A DNA stretch of 51,330 nt, taken from positions 1 to 51,330 of the forward strand of contig WRBE01000013.1 in the NCBI GenBank assembly GCA_009779845.1, written 5' to 3'. The notes beneath the pieces were generated by a model. The model was not told the DNA's origin. It did not search any database and saw only the letters and a list, made by a program, of their open reading frames with translations. Positions within the stretch are counted from its first letter, which is position 1, and every line of letters begins with the position of its first letter. This DNA is from Oscillospiraceae bacterium (GTDB lineage Bacteria > Bacillota > Clostridia > Oscillospirales > Oscillospiraceae). The translations under genes were made by a program, and so were the position numbers. This document shows positions 1-7,551 of this stretch, piece by piece.

Positions 1-1572
1 ACGGCAATTGCTGAGTGGCAGTATCAGACGAGCCTAACCGTACCCACAAAAACGGGCTACACGTTCCTGCACTGGTCTCTTGATGCGGCAGAAGGCGGTG
101 CGCCTGTGACCGATGCAAGCACCATCAGCAGAGAGACGAACCTGTACGCCCAGTGGGAAGCGATGGACCTAGGTTGTGATAACCCGGATTGTGACTGTGA
201 TGTCTGTGACGGAGACTGCGAATGCAGACCGATTGTCTTCAACGTATACTTCGTTGGCAATGGCGGCACGCCTGTACAAGAGGTTGTCACTGTTGAAGCC
301 GGCACCACCTTCGGTGTAGCGATTGCTGGATGGCAAGCGCAGACCGGCATGGCAGTACCAGTTCGTGAAGGACACACATTCCGTGGCTGGTCTCTCACAT
401 CCACCACTGGCAGTACGCTTGTGGGCGAGGCAGGCGTTATCAACGCAAGCGTTGCGCTGTTTGCCCAGTGGACACCAGTAGACCCAGTCTGTGATAACCC
501 AGATTGTGACTGTGATGTTTGTGACGGAAACTGCGAATGCGGACCGATTCTGACATTCAATGTACTCTTCAGCGGCAATGGCGGTACGCCTGCTGTTGCG
601 ACTGTTCTCTTTGACGCTGACACGACCTTCGGTGCGGCAATTGCCCAGTGGCAGACTCAAACCAGCATGGCAACACCGGTCAGAGAAGGCTACACATTCC
701 GTGGTTGGTCCCTCGTATCCACTGCCGATGGTGCGCTTGTGGATGAGGTAGGTGTCGTCAGCACCAGTATTGCACTGTTTGCCCAGTGGACACCGGTGAT
801 TCCTCCGGGTTGTAACTGTGGTCCTGTAACGGGCTGTGATTGCGGCGAAAACTGTGATTGTGGTGCAAATTGCGAATGTGGGGACATCCAGCCTGTACTG
901 CACCCGGCTTACATGTTTGGTGACAATTACGGCAACTTCCGCCCCAGCGGCAACATCACCCGTGCAGAAGTGGCATCAATTCTGGCGAGAACCCAAGCGT
1001 TGGACTTCGAGCAAAATGTTCGCCGCTTGCCGCCCGGCATGACCACCTTCAATGTCTTCACTGATGTAAGCCCCAACAACTGGTTCTTCTTCTATGTTGC
1101 ATGGGCTTACGACCTGAACTTGATACAAGGATATGCAGGTCGCTTTAGACCAAACGATCCGATCACAAGAGAAGAGCTTGCGGCCATGATCGCACGGCTT
1201 GGGGTGATCCATGAGACGGGCAATCTGAACGCTCGCTTCCCCGATGCGGGTAACGTCAGCACTTGGGCGAGAAGATACGTGTACACCGTGGCCCGTGAAG
1301 AGCTGATGCTTGGTAACGAGAATGGTGAATTCCATCCACGGAGAAACATCACTCGCGCAGAAGTTGCGACGGCGATGAACCGTAAACTGGCCCGTGTTGC
1401 CAACGTTGCAGACCTCAATGCAGCTGAGGTAGTTAGCTGGTATAATGCACGCCAGTTCCCGGATCTCAGAGAAGCTGCGTGGTACTTCCCATCTGTACTA
1501 GCAGCGACCAATAACCACTACTTGACCAGAAATGCCCACGGCGCAATTGATTGGAAGCAAATTCTTCCATAA
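1..1572 (+). CDS. SLH-domain surface protein with InlB-like repeats and Cys/Asp-rich linkers (C-terminal part)
   Basis: The frame is open from the first base, so the N-terminus lies outside the window; the GTG at 106 is internal. The visible part is the end of a secreted cell-wall protein. It has three beta-grasp repeats of the Listeria/Bacteroides (Flg_new) type, each ending in a [AF]QW motif (about 1-160, 232-475 and 553-795). They are separated by linkers rich in Cys and Asp: two near-identical ones containing CDNPDCDCDVCDG, and a third, GCNCGPVTGCDCGENCDCG. Three S-layer homology modules follow from about 897 to 1440, with the signatures FRPSGNITRAEVA, FRPNDPITREELA and FHPRRNITRAEVA. SLH modules bind pyruvylated secondary cell-wall polymer, so the protein is probably non-covalently wall-anchored. 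A strong terminator follows. The role of the missing N-terminal part is unknown. Confidence 0.9.
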   Translation, partial: TAIAEWQYQTSLTVPTKTGYTFLHWSLDAAEGGAPVTDASTISRETNLYAQWEAMDLGCDNPDCDCDVCDGDCECRPIVFNVYFVGNGGTPVQEVVTVEAGTTFGVAIAGWQAQTGMAVPVREGHTFRGWSLTSTTGSTLVGEAGVINASVALFAQWTPVDPVCDNPDCDCDVCDGNCECGPILTFNVLFSGNGGTPAVATVLFDADTTFGAAIAQWQTQTSMATPVREGYTFRGWSLVSTADGALVDEVGVVSTSIALFAQWTPVIPPGCNCGPVTGCDCGENCDCGANCECGDIQPVLHPAYMFGDNYGNFRPSGNITRAEVASILARTQALDFEQNVRRLPPGMTTFNVFTDVSPNNWFFFYVAWAYDLNLIQGYAGRFRPNDPITREELAAMIARLGVIHETGNLNARFPDAGNVSTWARRYVYTVAREELMLGNENGEFHPRRNITRAEVATAMNRKLARVANVADLNAAEVVSWYNARQFPDLREAAWYFPSVLAATNNHYLTRNAHGAIDWKQILP

Positions 1573-1600
1573 GCCGGAACCATCTCTAGCCTGAACAGAC

Positions 1601-1649
1601 AAACCCCCACGGGCGGCCAATTTGGTTACCCGTGGGGGTTTGTGCTTTT
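1601..1649 (+). terminator. Rho-independent terminator of the SLH protein gene
   Basis: Stem AAACCCCCACGGG pairs with CCCGTGGGGGTTT around a 15-nt loop and is followed by TGTGCTTTTG. It starts 29 nt after the stop codon. Confidence 0.85.
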
Positions 1650-1688
1650 GTTTAAACAATCACCACCACTTCAAGTGGTGCAAACTAT

Positions 1689-1733
1689 AAAAAAGCGGAA
1701 CCCCCGAACGATGCGCACATCGTTCGGGGGTTC
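1689..1733 (-). terminator. Rho-independent terminator of lysC
   Basis: GAACCCCCGAACGATG pairs with CATCGTTCGGGGGTTC, a 16-bp stem with a CGCA loop. Read on the minus strand it is followed by CGCTTTTTTATA, so it terminates the aspartokinase transcript. A small separate palindrome lies at 1664-1680 between the two converging genes. Confidence 0.85.
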
Positions 1734-1748
1734 TGGTTACAAGTATTC

Positions 1749-2963
1749 TTACTGTTCTCCAAAAAACTTGTCATGAATCGCATTCATGGCCCGGTCTGCC
1801 TGTTCGGCGTTTACCAAAACGGAAATGTTAATCTCACTGGTAGAAATCATGTTAATGTTAATCTTCGCATCCGCTAGGGCCTCGAACATCTTTGCTGCCA
1901 CACCGGGGGTGGAGACCATTCCGGCGCCTACAATGGACACTTTCGCCACAGTGGTGTCCACATCAATGCGGTCAAATCCCAAAGCGGCTTTGTGCTCTTG
2001 CAGGGCCGCCAGAGTCTTTTCCGTATCGCATTTTGGGACGGTGAAGCTGATATCTTTTATGCTGCCCCTGCCGATGGATTGAAGAATGACGTCCACATTG
2101 ACTTTGGCGTTACTGAGCAGGCGGAATACCCGAAAGGCTTTGCCCGGCTCGTCTTGCAGGCCCACTAGGGCGAATAATGCGGTCTCTGTATCTTTGGCGA
2201 TGCCTGTGATTTCAATCTGTTCCACTTGTTTTGTGACCTCCTTCACCAGTGTTCCCGGTAGTTGTTTGAAGCTGGAGAGTACCTCCAACTGGACATGGTA
2301 TTTTTTCGCCATCTCGACGGAGCGGTTATGTAGCACTTGGGCACCGAGAGAGGCCAGTTCTAACATTTCTTCATAAGTGATCTCATCAAGTTTCCGGGCC
2401 CCCGGAACCTTTCTGGGGTCTGCGGTGTAGACACCGTCTACATCGGTGTAGATTTGGCACTTATTGGCATGGAGTGCCGCGGCGATGGCCACAGCGGAGG
2501 TGTCTGACCCGCCCCGGCCCAAGGTGGTGATATCGCCGGAGGGGTTCACGCCTTGGAATCCAGCCACTAAGACCACACGGTTGCGGCTCAACTCTTTTTT
2601 AATCCGCTCACCGGTGACCCGCTCAATTCGGGCAGAGCCATAGTGAGAGTTGGTTTTCATGCCAATTTGCCAGCCCGCCAGACTAACAGCAGAGATGCCC
2701 ATGCCCGCCAAACACATGGCCATGAGAGAGATGGACATTTGCTCCCCGGTGGCCATGAGCATATCCAGCTCACGCTTGGAGGGCCGGGGATTGATTTCCT
2801 TTGCTTTTGCGATGAGTTCGTCCGTGGTGTCGCCTTGGGCGGAGAGGATGACGACAACCTCGTTACCGGCTTGATAGGTTTCGGCGATGATGCCGGCGAC
2901 ACGGCGGATACACTCGGCGTTGGCGACGCTGGAGCCGCCGAATTTTTGTACGATTAGGGACAT
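1749..2963 (-). CDS. lysC: Aspartokinase (aspartate kinase)
   Basis: Catalyses ATP-dependent phosphorylation of L-aspartate, the first step toward Lys, Thr and Met. The 404-residue protein begins MSLIVQKFGGSSVAN, the conserved kinase-domain start (KFGGSS). It carries GFQGVNPSGDITTLGRGGSDTSA and the TDVDGVYTADPR segment of amino-acid kinases. Two C-terminal ACT domains are visible (from about residue 265 and 345), as in feedback-regulated monofunctional aspartokinases. The start is set at 2963 because GAGGT sits 8 nt upstream and family homology begins there. The frame is open further upstream to 3284, but that extension translates a dispersed non-coding element and should not be annotated as protein. 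hom and pheB lie upstream on the same strand, so transcription may come through them or from a promoter between hom and lysC. Confidence 0.95.
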   Translation of the reverse strand: MSLIVQKFGGSSVANAECIRRVAGIIAETYQAGNEVVVILSAQGDTTDELIAKAKEINPRPSKRELDMLMATGEQMSISLMAMCLAGMGISAVSLAGWQIGMKTNSHYGSARIERVTGERIKKELSRNRVVLVAGFQGVNPSGDITTLGRGGSDTSAVAIAAALHANKCQIYTDVDGVYTADPRKVPGARKLDEITYEEMLELASLGAQVLHNRSVEMAKKYHVQLEVLSSFKQLPGTLVKEVTKQVEQIEITGIAKDTETALFALVGLQDEPGKAFRVFRLLSNAKVNVDVILQSIGRGSIKDISFTVPKCDTEKTLAALQEHKAALGFDRIDVDTTVAKVSIVGAGMVSTPGVAAKMFEALADAKININMISTSEINISVLVNAEQADRAMNAIHDKFFGEQ

Positions 2964-3125
2964 TTGGGGTACCTCGTTTGGTGGGTTGTTTGATTTTTTG
3001 AGTTGGTTTGGGAATATAATTTCTTGGGTTATATCTTGTTTGTTGTAGGGGATGCCGCCCTCGGTGTTCCGGTTCTTTGGTCTGCCGGGGAGTGTTTTCT
3101 CCCTTGTAGGGGGAACCGTCCCTAT

Positions 3126-3402
3126 TCGGCGTTGCCGCCGAGGGTTTCTTGGCACAAGCCAAGAGCTTGTTATGTCCTGCCGGACGGGCCATCTTTGCGG
3201 TTTCGCAAAGAAGCAAAAGAAACACAGAGGCTGCGCCCCTATGTACCCGCAAAGGTCAAGGGCAGAGTGGCGACGGTTTTGCACCTTATACTCCGTACTG
3301 GTGCTAAAACCCTCACGCCAGATGTAATAGTACTCTCAACCCCAATGGTCAAGGGCGGGGGTGTTGCCGGATGGTGCTGTGAATTGAAATGTGCTCAAAT
3401 AC
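3126..3402 (+). repeat. Hairpin-rich dispersed element, copy A (hom-lysC intergenic)
   Basis: About 275 bp that reappear at 21456-21730 and, inverted, at 21846-22125. The copies share a run of hairpins. H1 is TCGGCG-TTGC-CGCCGA (3126-3141). H2 is CTTGGC-ACAA-GCCAAG (3148-3163). H3 is GTCC-TGCC-GGAC (3174-3185). H4 is TCTTTGCG-GTTT-CGCAAAGA (3192-3211). H5 is an imperfect AGGCTGCGCCCCT. A conserved tail with GTAATAGTACTC and AATGGTCAAGGGCGG follows. Stems of H2 and H4 differ from the other copies in both arms, so base pairing is preserved. In the lysC transcript the element is read in reverse orientation. Its nature (mobile hairpin element or structured RNA) is unknown to me. Confidence 0.75.
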
Positions 3403-3517
3403 TTCTGGTGTAGGGTCAAAGAATATCCTTAAGTCTTAGTTCTTATTTTACAACATGCCTATTTTACCACAACATGGGTGTGGTTGCATATATTTTTTTG
3501 AAAAAAATAATCACGAT

Positions 3518-4723
3518 TTAATCTAAAATCCGAAACGCACAGTAGGCACCGGCCTGTTCTAGCATGGGGGCCAAGTCTGTTTGGCTGATGGGTTCGGTGA
3601 GGAAGGCGGATTCGGTGGGGTCAGAGCCGGGGTAGGTGAGGAGGACGAGGGGGAGGGGATAGAAGCACCGCTCGCCGCCGGCGGGGGTGCGGACATACCA
3701 GCGGGACGGGATGGCGGCGGGGTCGGCGAAGGTGTCAGGGCCGCCCTCATTCCAGACCATGTGTTTGCGGGCGTCTAGGTGTTTGGCGCAGTCAATAACA
3801 TCGGCCACCACGGCGGAGGCGGTAGGGAACTTACCGGCACCGGGGCCGTAGAACATGACATCGCCAATGGCATTGCCTTTGACGACGATGCCGTTGAAGA
3901 CATCTTCTACATTAGACAGGATGCTCATTTTTGGAATCAGGTGGGGGGATACGTAGGCGGCCACTCTCCCGTCCGGCAGCCGCATGGCACGGGCCAATAG
4001 CTTAATCTTTTTACTGGCACTGCGGGCGTATGCCACGTCTTGCAAGGTGACGTTGCGAATCCCATCTGCGGGGACTTGTTCCGGGTCGATGTGGCGGCCA
4101 AAGCTGAGAGAGCCTAAAATGCAAATTTTCCGGCAAGCGTCGTCTCCGTCAATGTCGGCGGCGGGATCCGCTTCGGCATAGCCACGGGCCTGTGCGTCGG
4201 CTAGGGCCGCATCAAAGGACACGTTTTTCCGCACCATTTCCGTGAGCATGAAGTTGGTGGTACCGTTTAAGATGCCGCAAACTTCGCTAATCTCATTGGC
4301 AGACAGGCACTGGCAGATGGGGCGGATAATAGGGATGCCGCCGCCCACACTGGCCTCAAATAGATAATTTACATTTTGCTCTTTGGCCAAAGTCAGCAAC
4401 TCATAGCCGTGGCTGGCCACCAACTCTTTGTTGCTGGTGATGACGCTTTTCCCGGCCAAGAGCGCCCGCTTGGTGAAGTCATAGGCAGCACCCACGCCGC
4501 CGATGGTCTCGACCACCGCCCGGACTGACCGGTCTTGCTCAATGGTGGAAAAGTCTTGTACGAACTTATCGGCAAAGGGGCTGTCCGGGAAACTTTGAAT
4601 GTCCAAGATATATTTCAGCTCCACCTGTTGGTCTGCGGCTAGAGAAATTTGCTCTGTGTTTCCCGTCAGCAACTCAGCCACGCCGGAGCCTACGATCCCA
4701 AAGCCCAGTATTGCGATTTTCAT
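3518..4723 (-). CDS. hom: Homoserine dehydrogenase
   Basis: Reduces aspartate-semialdehyde to homoserine with NAD(P)H, at the branch to Thr and Met. The 401-residue product starts MKIAILGFGIVGSGVAELL with the Rossmann GxGxxG nucleotide-binding motif. It has SVGGGIPIIRPI, GILNGTTNFMLTEM and the EADPAADIDGDDACRKICIL segment that contains the catalytic Asp and Lys region. The C-terminal part after about residue 330 is short, so the separate ACT domain of longer homoserine dehydrogenases is not obvious. AAGGAG lies 11 nt upstream of the ATG. It follows pheB by 48 nt on the same strand and probably forms an operon with it. The 3' flank (3420-3517) is AT-rich and shows only a short ACCACA/TGTGGT dyad near 3468. 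Confidence 0.93.
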   Translation of the reverse strand: MKIAILGFGIVGSGVAELLTGNTEQISLAADQQVELKYILDIQSFPDSPFADKFVQDFSTIEQDRSVRAVVETIGGVGAAYDFTKRALLAGKSVITSNKELVASHGYELLTLAKEQNVNYLFEASVGGGIPIIRPICQCLSANEISEVCGILNGTTNFMLTEMVRKNVSFDAALADAQARGYAEADPAADIDGDDACRKICILGSLSFGRHIDPEQVPADGIRNVTLQDVAYARSASKKIKLLARAMRLPDGRVAAYVSPHLIPKMSILSNVEDVFNGIVVKGNAIGDVMFYGPGAGKFPTASAVVADVIDCAKHLDARKHMVWNEGGPDTFADPAAIPSRWYVRTPAGGERCFYPLPLVLLTYPGSDPTESAFLTEPISQTDLAPMLEQAGAYCAFRILD

Positions 4724-4771
4724 GATATCTGTCTCCTTATTCTATGTTTGATTCGGGGGCATCTCCACACC

Positions 4772-5215
4772 CTATCCCGCCATGACCTCAATGCGGATCA
4801 CTTCGGGGTGTTCTGCGGCGGCGGCCAGTAGACGATCCAGACCGTCTGCCACCCGATGGGTTTCGGCAGAGATGGTGACCACCGCCCGCCCTCGAACAGG
4901 GATACTTTGGTTGATAGTTAGTATATTTGCCCCAAAATTGGAAAAAATACCTAAGACGGCGGACAGGGCCCCGGGCCGATTTTTCAGCAACACATGAAAG
5001 GTGATAATCCGGCCGGAGGACGCATCAAAAAATGGGCTAATCGCGTCCCGGTACTTATAAAAAGCACTGCGGCTGAGTCTCACTTGGGTCACCGCTTCCG
5101 CTACGGTTTTGGCACTGCCGGCCTCTAAAAGCTCTTTGACCGCTAAGACTTTAAGCAGCACCTCCGGCAGAGCGGCGGCCTCTACCAAGTAAAATTTTTG
5201 TTCTGCTTGATGCAA
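4772..5215 (-). CDS. pheB: ACT domain protein of the PheB/UPF0735 family
   Basis: A 147-residue protein with an N-terminal helical, HTH-like part (LSRSAFYKYRDAISPF) and a C-terminal ACT domain from about residue 72 (ITFHVLLKNRPGALSAVLGIF, then GANILTINQSIPVRGRAVVTIS). ACT domains bind amino acids; in Bacillus the homologue sits with hom/thrB or phe genes and is a presumed regulator without proven enzyme activity. The start codon is TTG at 5215: it is preceded at a good distance by AGGAGGTG, while the nearby ATG is in another frame. It is the first gene of the pheB-hom set, and a sensor of threonine, methionine or phenylalanine level is the likely role (inference). Confidence 0.85.
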   Translation of the reverse strand: MHQAEQKFYLVEAAALPEVLLKVLAVKELLEAGSAKTVAEAVTQVRLSRSAFYKYRDAISPFFDASSGRIITFHVLLKNRPGALSAVLGIFSNFGANILTINQSIPVRGRAVVTISAETHRVADGLDRLLAAAAEHPEVIRIEVMAG

Positions 5216-5355
5216 AAGTGTCCACCTCCTGTGGGCATATGTCCGTGCAATATGTTGTTATTGTACCATATCTCCGCTCTTGCCGCAAGTGTGGAAGTCC
5301 CATTCTTTTTGGCTTGATGGTGCTGGAACGCTAGGCATCTTGCATAAAATAGTTT

Positions 5356-5373
5356 ATCAACTATATAGTTGAT
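5356..5373. promoter_or_regulatory. 18-bp perfect palindrome before the YtvI-like gene
   Basis: ATCAACTATATAGTTGAT is a perfect 18-bp palindrome directly upstream of the GGAGGTG ribosome binding site at 5374-5380, in the divergent pheB/ytvI region. It could be a repressor operator or a short mRNA hairpin; no regulator can be named. Confidence 0.4.
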
Positions 5374-5388
5374 GGAGGTGCGGTTACG

Positions 5389-6474
5389 ATGATAGAAGGA
5401 AAGCGGCTGATGGCAAAACACCAAAACATACTCCTCTGGCTGCTCTACGCTGCTGTGGGGGCGGGGGCACTTTGGCTGGTGGTTCGGTTTGTATTGCCTT
5501 GGGCGGCGCCGTTTTTGCTGGCGCTCCTCACCGCCCGGTTGTTAGAGCCGGGAGTGCGCTATCTTATGGCCCGGTTCCGGTTTCGCCGGGGTTTTGCCGC
5601 TGTGACTTGCAGTCTGCTGGCCCTAGCGGTGCTGGCACTGATTATCAGCCTATTGGTCAGTCAACTAATGAGCGGTGTGGGAAGTTTTGCCCAAAACCTC
5701 CCGGAACTGGCGGGACAAGTGGGGGAGACCATAGAACGGCTAGAGGCCACCTTCTACCGTTTCGTCATCGCCGCCCCGGTGGAGACCCAAGACATGATTC
5801 AGTCCGCCACCGATAGCATATCCGCCATGATTGAGGCGGTGCCGGGGCAACTTTCCGCAGGGCTGCTGGGCCTTGCCGCCTCTGCCGCCACAGCGTTTCC
5901 ACGGCTGTTTTTGTTTGTGTTGACCTACGTCATTAGTGTGTTATTTATCAGTCTCAGCTATCCCCAAGTGATGGAGTTTTTGAAACGGCAAATCCCCGCC
6001 CGCTGGCATGAGCGAACAAGGAATTTCGGGCAGGATATGGTGGCAACCCTAGGCAAATGGTGTAAGGCTCAGGTCAAGCTAATCGGGATTACTTTTGTGT
6101 TGCTCACAATATCCTTTCTCATCTTGGGGGTTCCTTATGGGATTTTATTAGCGGCACTGATTGCGCTTATTGATGCCCTACCGGTATTGGGTACCGGGAC
6201 GGTGCTGATTCCTTGGGCGCTCTTTAGTCTGCTTTCCGGCGATGTGAGTTTAGGGGTGGGATTGGCACTGACCTACGGCACGGTGAGCATTACCCACAGT
6301 GTTATGGAGCCTCGCTTTGTGGGCCAGCAGTTGGGACTGCACCCGCTGGCGACCCTCATGTCCATGTATTTGGGTTTCCGGCTGATAGGGGTACTGGGGA
6401 TGGTGACGTTTCCCATGTTGTTTTTGCTAGTGAAACAGTTTCATGATAGGGGGGTGGTACGGTTGTGGCGGTAG
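5389..6474 (+). CDS. ytvI: AI-2E family / YtvI-like integral membrane protein
   Basis: A 361-residue protein with about eight membrane segments in the AI-2E (UPF0118) pattern. A hydrophobic N-terminal pair is followed by a soluble helical stretch (about residues 100-150, QVGETIERLEATFY). The conserved C-terminal core is KAQVKLIGITFVLLTISFLILGVPYG, then ALIDALPVLGTGTVLIPWA and SITHSVMEPRFVGQQLGLHPLATLMSMYLGFRLIG. That core matches the sporulation protein YtvI better than quorum-signal exporters. The family is thought to include transporters or cation antiporters; the substrate is unknown here. GGAGGTG sits 8 nt before the ATG. Transcribed divergently from pheB-hom. Confidence 0.85.
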   Translation: MIEGKRLMAKHQNILLWLLYAAVGAGALWLVVRFVLPWAAPFLLALLTARLLEPGVRYLMARFRFRRGFAAVTCSLLALAVLALIISLLVSQLMSGVGSFAQNLPELAGQVGETIERLEATFYRFVIAAPVETQDMIQSATDSISAMIEAVPGQLSAGLLGLAASAATAFPRLFLFVLTYVISVLFISLSYPQVMEFLKRQIPARWHERTRNFGQDMVATLGKWCKAQVKLIGITFVLLTISFLILGVPYGILLAALIALIDALPVLGTGTVLIPWALFSLLSGDVSLGVGLALTYGTVSITHSVMEPRFVGQQLGLHPLATLMSMYLGFRLIGVLGMVTFPMLFLLVKQFHDRGVVRLWR

Positions 6475-6537
6475 GGGGGAAGGTGGATGCTTTGCTGGAT
6501 AGTTGCGTGCTTCATCTCGTTCTGCCACAACAAACCA

Positions 6538-6566
6538 AGGCCGCCCCGATAGTAGGGCGGCCTCGC
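6538..6566 (-). terminator. GC-rich hairpin between ytvI and the small minus-strand gene
   Basis: GGCCGCCC pairs with GGGCGGCC around a 9-nt loop. On the minus strand it is followed by TTGGTTTG, so it may weakly terminate the 6596-6805 gene; it lies 64 nt after ytvI and may act for both strands. Confidence 0.5.
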
Positions 6567-6595
6567 TCTGGCACAAAAAGCCACGGTGCTCTATC

Positions 6596-6805
6596 TCATG
6601 CGTGACCGCGGTCTATATGGAATTCTTCTGCCAGATATTGCAGATGTTTGAGGGCCGCAATGGTTTGGTCATATGTGTGTGCGTTTTCGATGATTGCGCT
6701 TATCCCGTTAAAAAGCCTGTAGTACGATAATTTATAGTCCTCCGTCTCGTCTGTTGCTGTGTTTGCGTCTAGGGCAAATATACTTTGGGCGATATGTTCC
6801 ATCAT
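6596..6805 (-). CDS. Small hypothetical protein (69 aa)
   Basis: The frame encodes MMEHIAQSIFALDANTATD, continues through LSYYRLFNGISAIIENAHTY and ends in HLQYLAEEFHIDRGHA. The composition is helical, acidic and soluble, with no membrane segment. The start at 6805 is preferred to an upstream ATG at 6853: AAAGGA lies 10 nt before it, whereas 6853 lies inside the terminator hairpin of the preceding unit. No family is recognised. It closes the accessory gene group downstream of blaI-blaR1 and is flanked by hairpins on both sides, suggesting a separate short transcript. Confidence 0.55.
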   Translation of the reverse strand: MMEHIAQSIFALDANTATDETEDYKLSYYRLFNGISAIIENAHTYDQTIAALKHLQYLAEEFHIDRGHA

Positions 6806-6837
6806 GTTCAGCACATCCTTTCGTATGAGATTAAAAT

Positions 6838-6891
6838 AAAAAGGGACACCCATTTAGCAATGTGATATGCTAAATGGGTATCCCTTTTTGA
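6838..6891. terminator. Bidirectional terminator hairpin
   Basis: AAAAAGGGACACCCATTTAGCA pairs almost perfectly with TGCTAAATGGGTATCCCTTTTT. A-rich and T-rich ends make it terminator-like on both strands. On the minus strand it closes the unit containing the 26-residue ORF. Confidence 0.75.
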
Positions 6892-6947
6892 AACTGATAA
6901 TAACTTGTTGGTTTAAGAGACTTTCAAGAGAGGCGATGAAATCACGC

Positions 6948-7028
6948 CTAAACAAAATCCACCTGTTCTGCCGATGGTGACACCGGCTCAAGTTGTCTTC
7001 CCCTGATCTGTCTTTCCCTGATATTCAT
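6948..7028 (-). CDS. Candidate 26-residue peptide
   Basis: ATG at 7028 is preceded by ATAAGGAGAGTTCGCT, a near-ideal ribosome binding site, and the frame runs 26 codons to TAG at 6948. The peptide begins MNIRERQIRGRQLEPV and ends SAEQVDFV; it is charged, lacks cysteine and has no signal peptide. A strong terminator hairpin follows 57 nt downstream. It lies at the end of the blaI-blaR1-secreted-protein group. It could be a real short peptide or the truncated remnant of a larger gene; no family is recognised. Confidence 0.4.
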   Translation of the reverse strand: MNIRERQIRGRQLEPVSPSAEQVDFV

Positions 7029-7078
7029 AGCGAACTCTCCTTATTGAAAGTGTCAAAAACCGATGCATGAAACAAAAG

Positions 7079-7225
7079 CATTTTGCCAAGCTGGAATCTA
7101 TCCGCCAGAGGTAACGCACTAAAACCATGGAATGGAAGCTGGCTATCGTGCCTGCCCCAATATCCGCGCCATCTCATTGCGCAAGGGACGACAGTTCGGC
7201 ATAACCTTTTGTGCCAAGCCGTGTT
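7079..7225 (-). pseudogene. Decayed tandem copy of the secreted small protein gene
   Basis: Read on the minus strand this stretch aligns with the C-terminal half of the gene at 7236-7499. One frame gives RNEMARILGQ, then after stops CVTSGG and AWQ, against RNEMTRIYFR, GITSGR and EWQ in the intact gene. Another frame gives GTKGYA against GTSDYA. In-frame stops and at least one frameshift break it. It lacks a signal-peptide part and a start. It is evidently a partial duplication that has degenerated. Confidence 0.7.
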
Positions 7226-7235
7226 TGCCGTGTCT

Positions 7236-7499
7236 TTAGAGATATTGCCACTCTGTCAGCCAGCGGCCGGAGGTAATGCCCCAAACCCGGAACTGAAGAT
7301 TGCCCGCCAGATTCCTAAAATATATTCGCGTCATCTCATTGCGGGGAGCGATTGGAGCATAGTCACTTGTGCCGGGCTCATACTCTGGAGCCACAGGCGG
7401 ATGAATCGGCCCCGCATCTGTAGAATGGGCCGCAGCAGGAACTACCAACGATAACAACATCAAACAAGCCAGTAGGAACATCAAAACCTTTTTCTTCAT
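7236..7499 (-). CDS. Small secreted protein next to blaI-blaR1
   Basis: An 87-residue protein with a classical signal peptide: MKKKVLMFLLACLMLLSLVV, then PAAAHS with a likely cleavage after AAA. The mature part is about 62 residues, proline-rich at first (AGPIHPPVAPEYEPGTSDY) and then basic/aromatic (RIYFRNLAGNLQFRVWGI, ending TEWQYL). It has no cysteine and no recognised family. AAAGGAGAG lies upstream of ATG. It follows blaR1 by 52 nt on the same strand and probably belongs to the same transcript, so the BlaI/BlaR1 pair may control it. A degenerated copy of its second half lies directly downstream. Confidence 0.75.
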   Translation of the reverse strand: MKKKVLMFLLACLMLLSLVVPAAAHSTDAGPIHPPVAPEYEPGTSDYAPIAPRNEMTRIYFRNLAGNLQFRVWGITSGRWLTEWQYL

Positions 7500-7551
7500 G
7501 TGTCAACTCTCCTTTAAAATATGATAAGATTTTATTTTAAACACGGATCGA

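Noticed and set aside
169..903. Long minus-strand frame antisense to the SLH protein
   Set aside because: It mirrors the repeat-rich coding strand and has no plausible protein features.
2964..3284. N-terminal extension of aspartokinase by about 107 residues
   Set aside because: It translates element copy A, has no homology to aspartokinases, and a proper ribosome binding site precedes the internal ATG at 2963.
2970..3520. Lysine riboswitch or T-box before lysC
   Set aside because: No T-box sequence, specifier-loop pattern or lysine-riboswitch core could be recognised; the structure present is the dispersed element.
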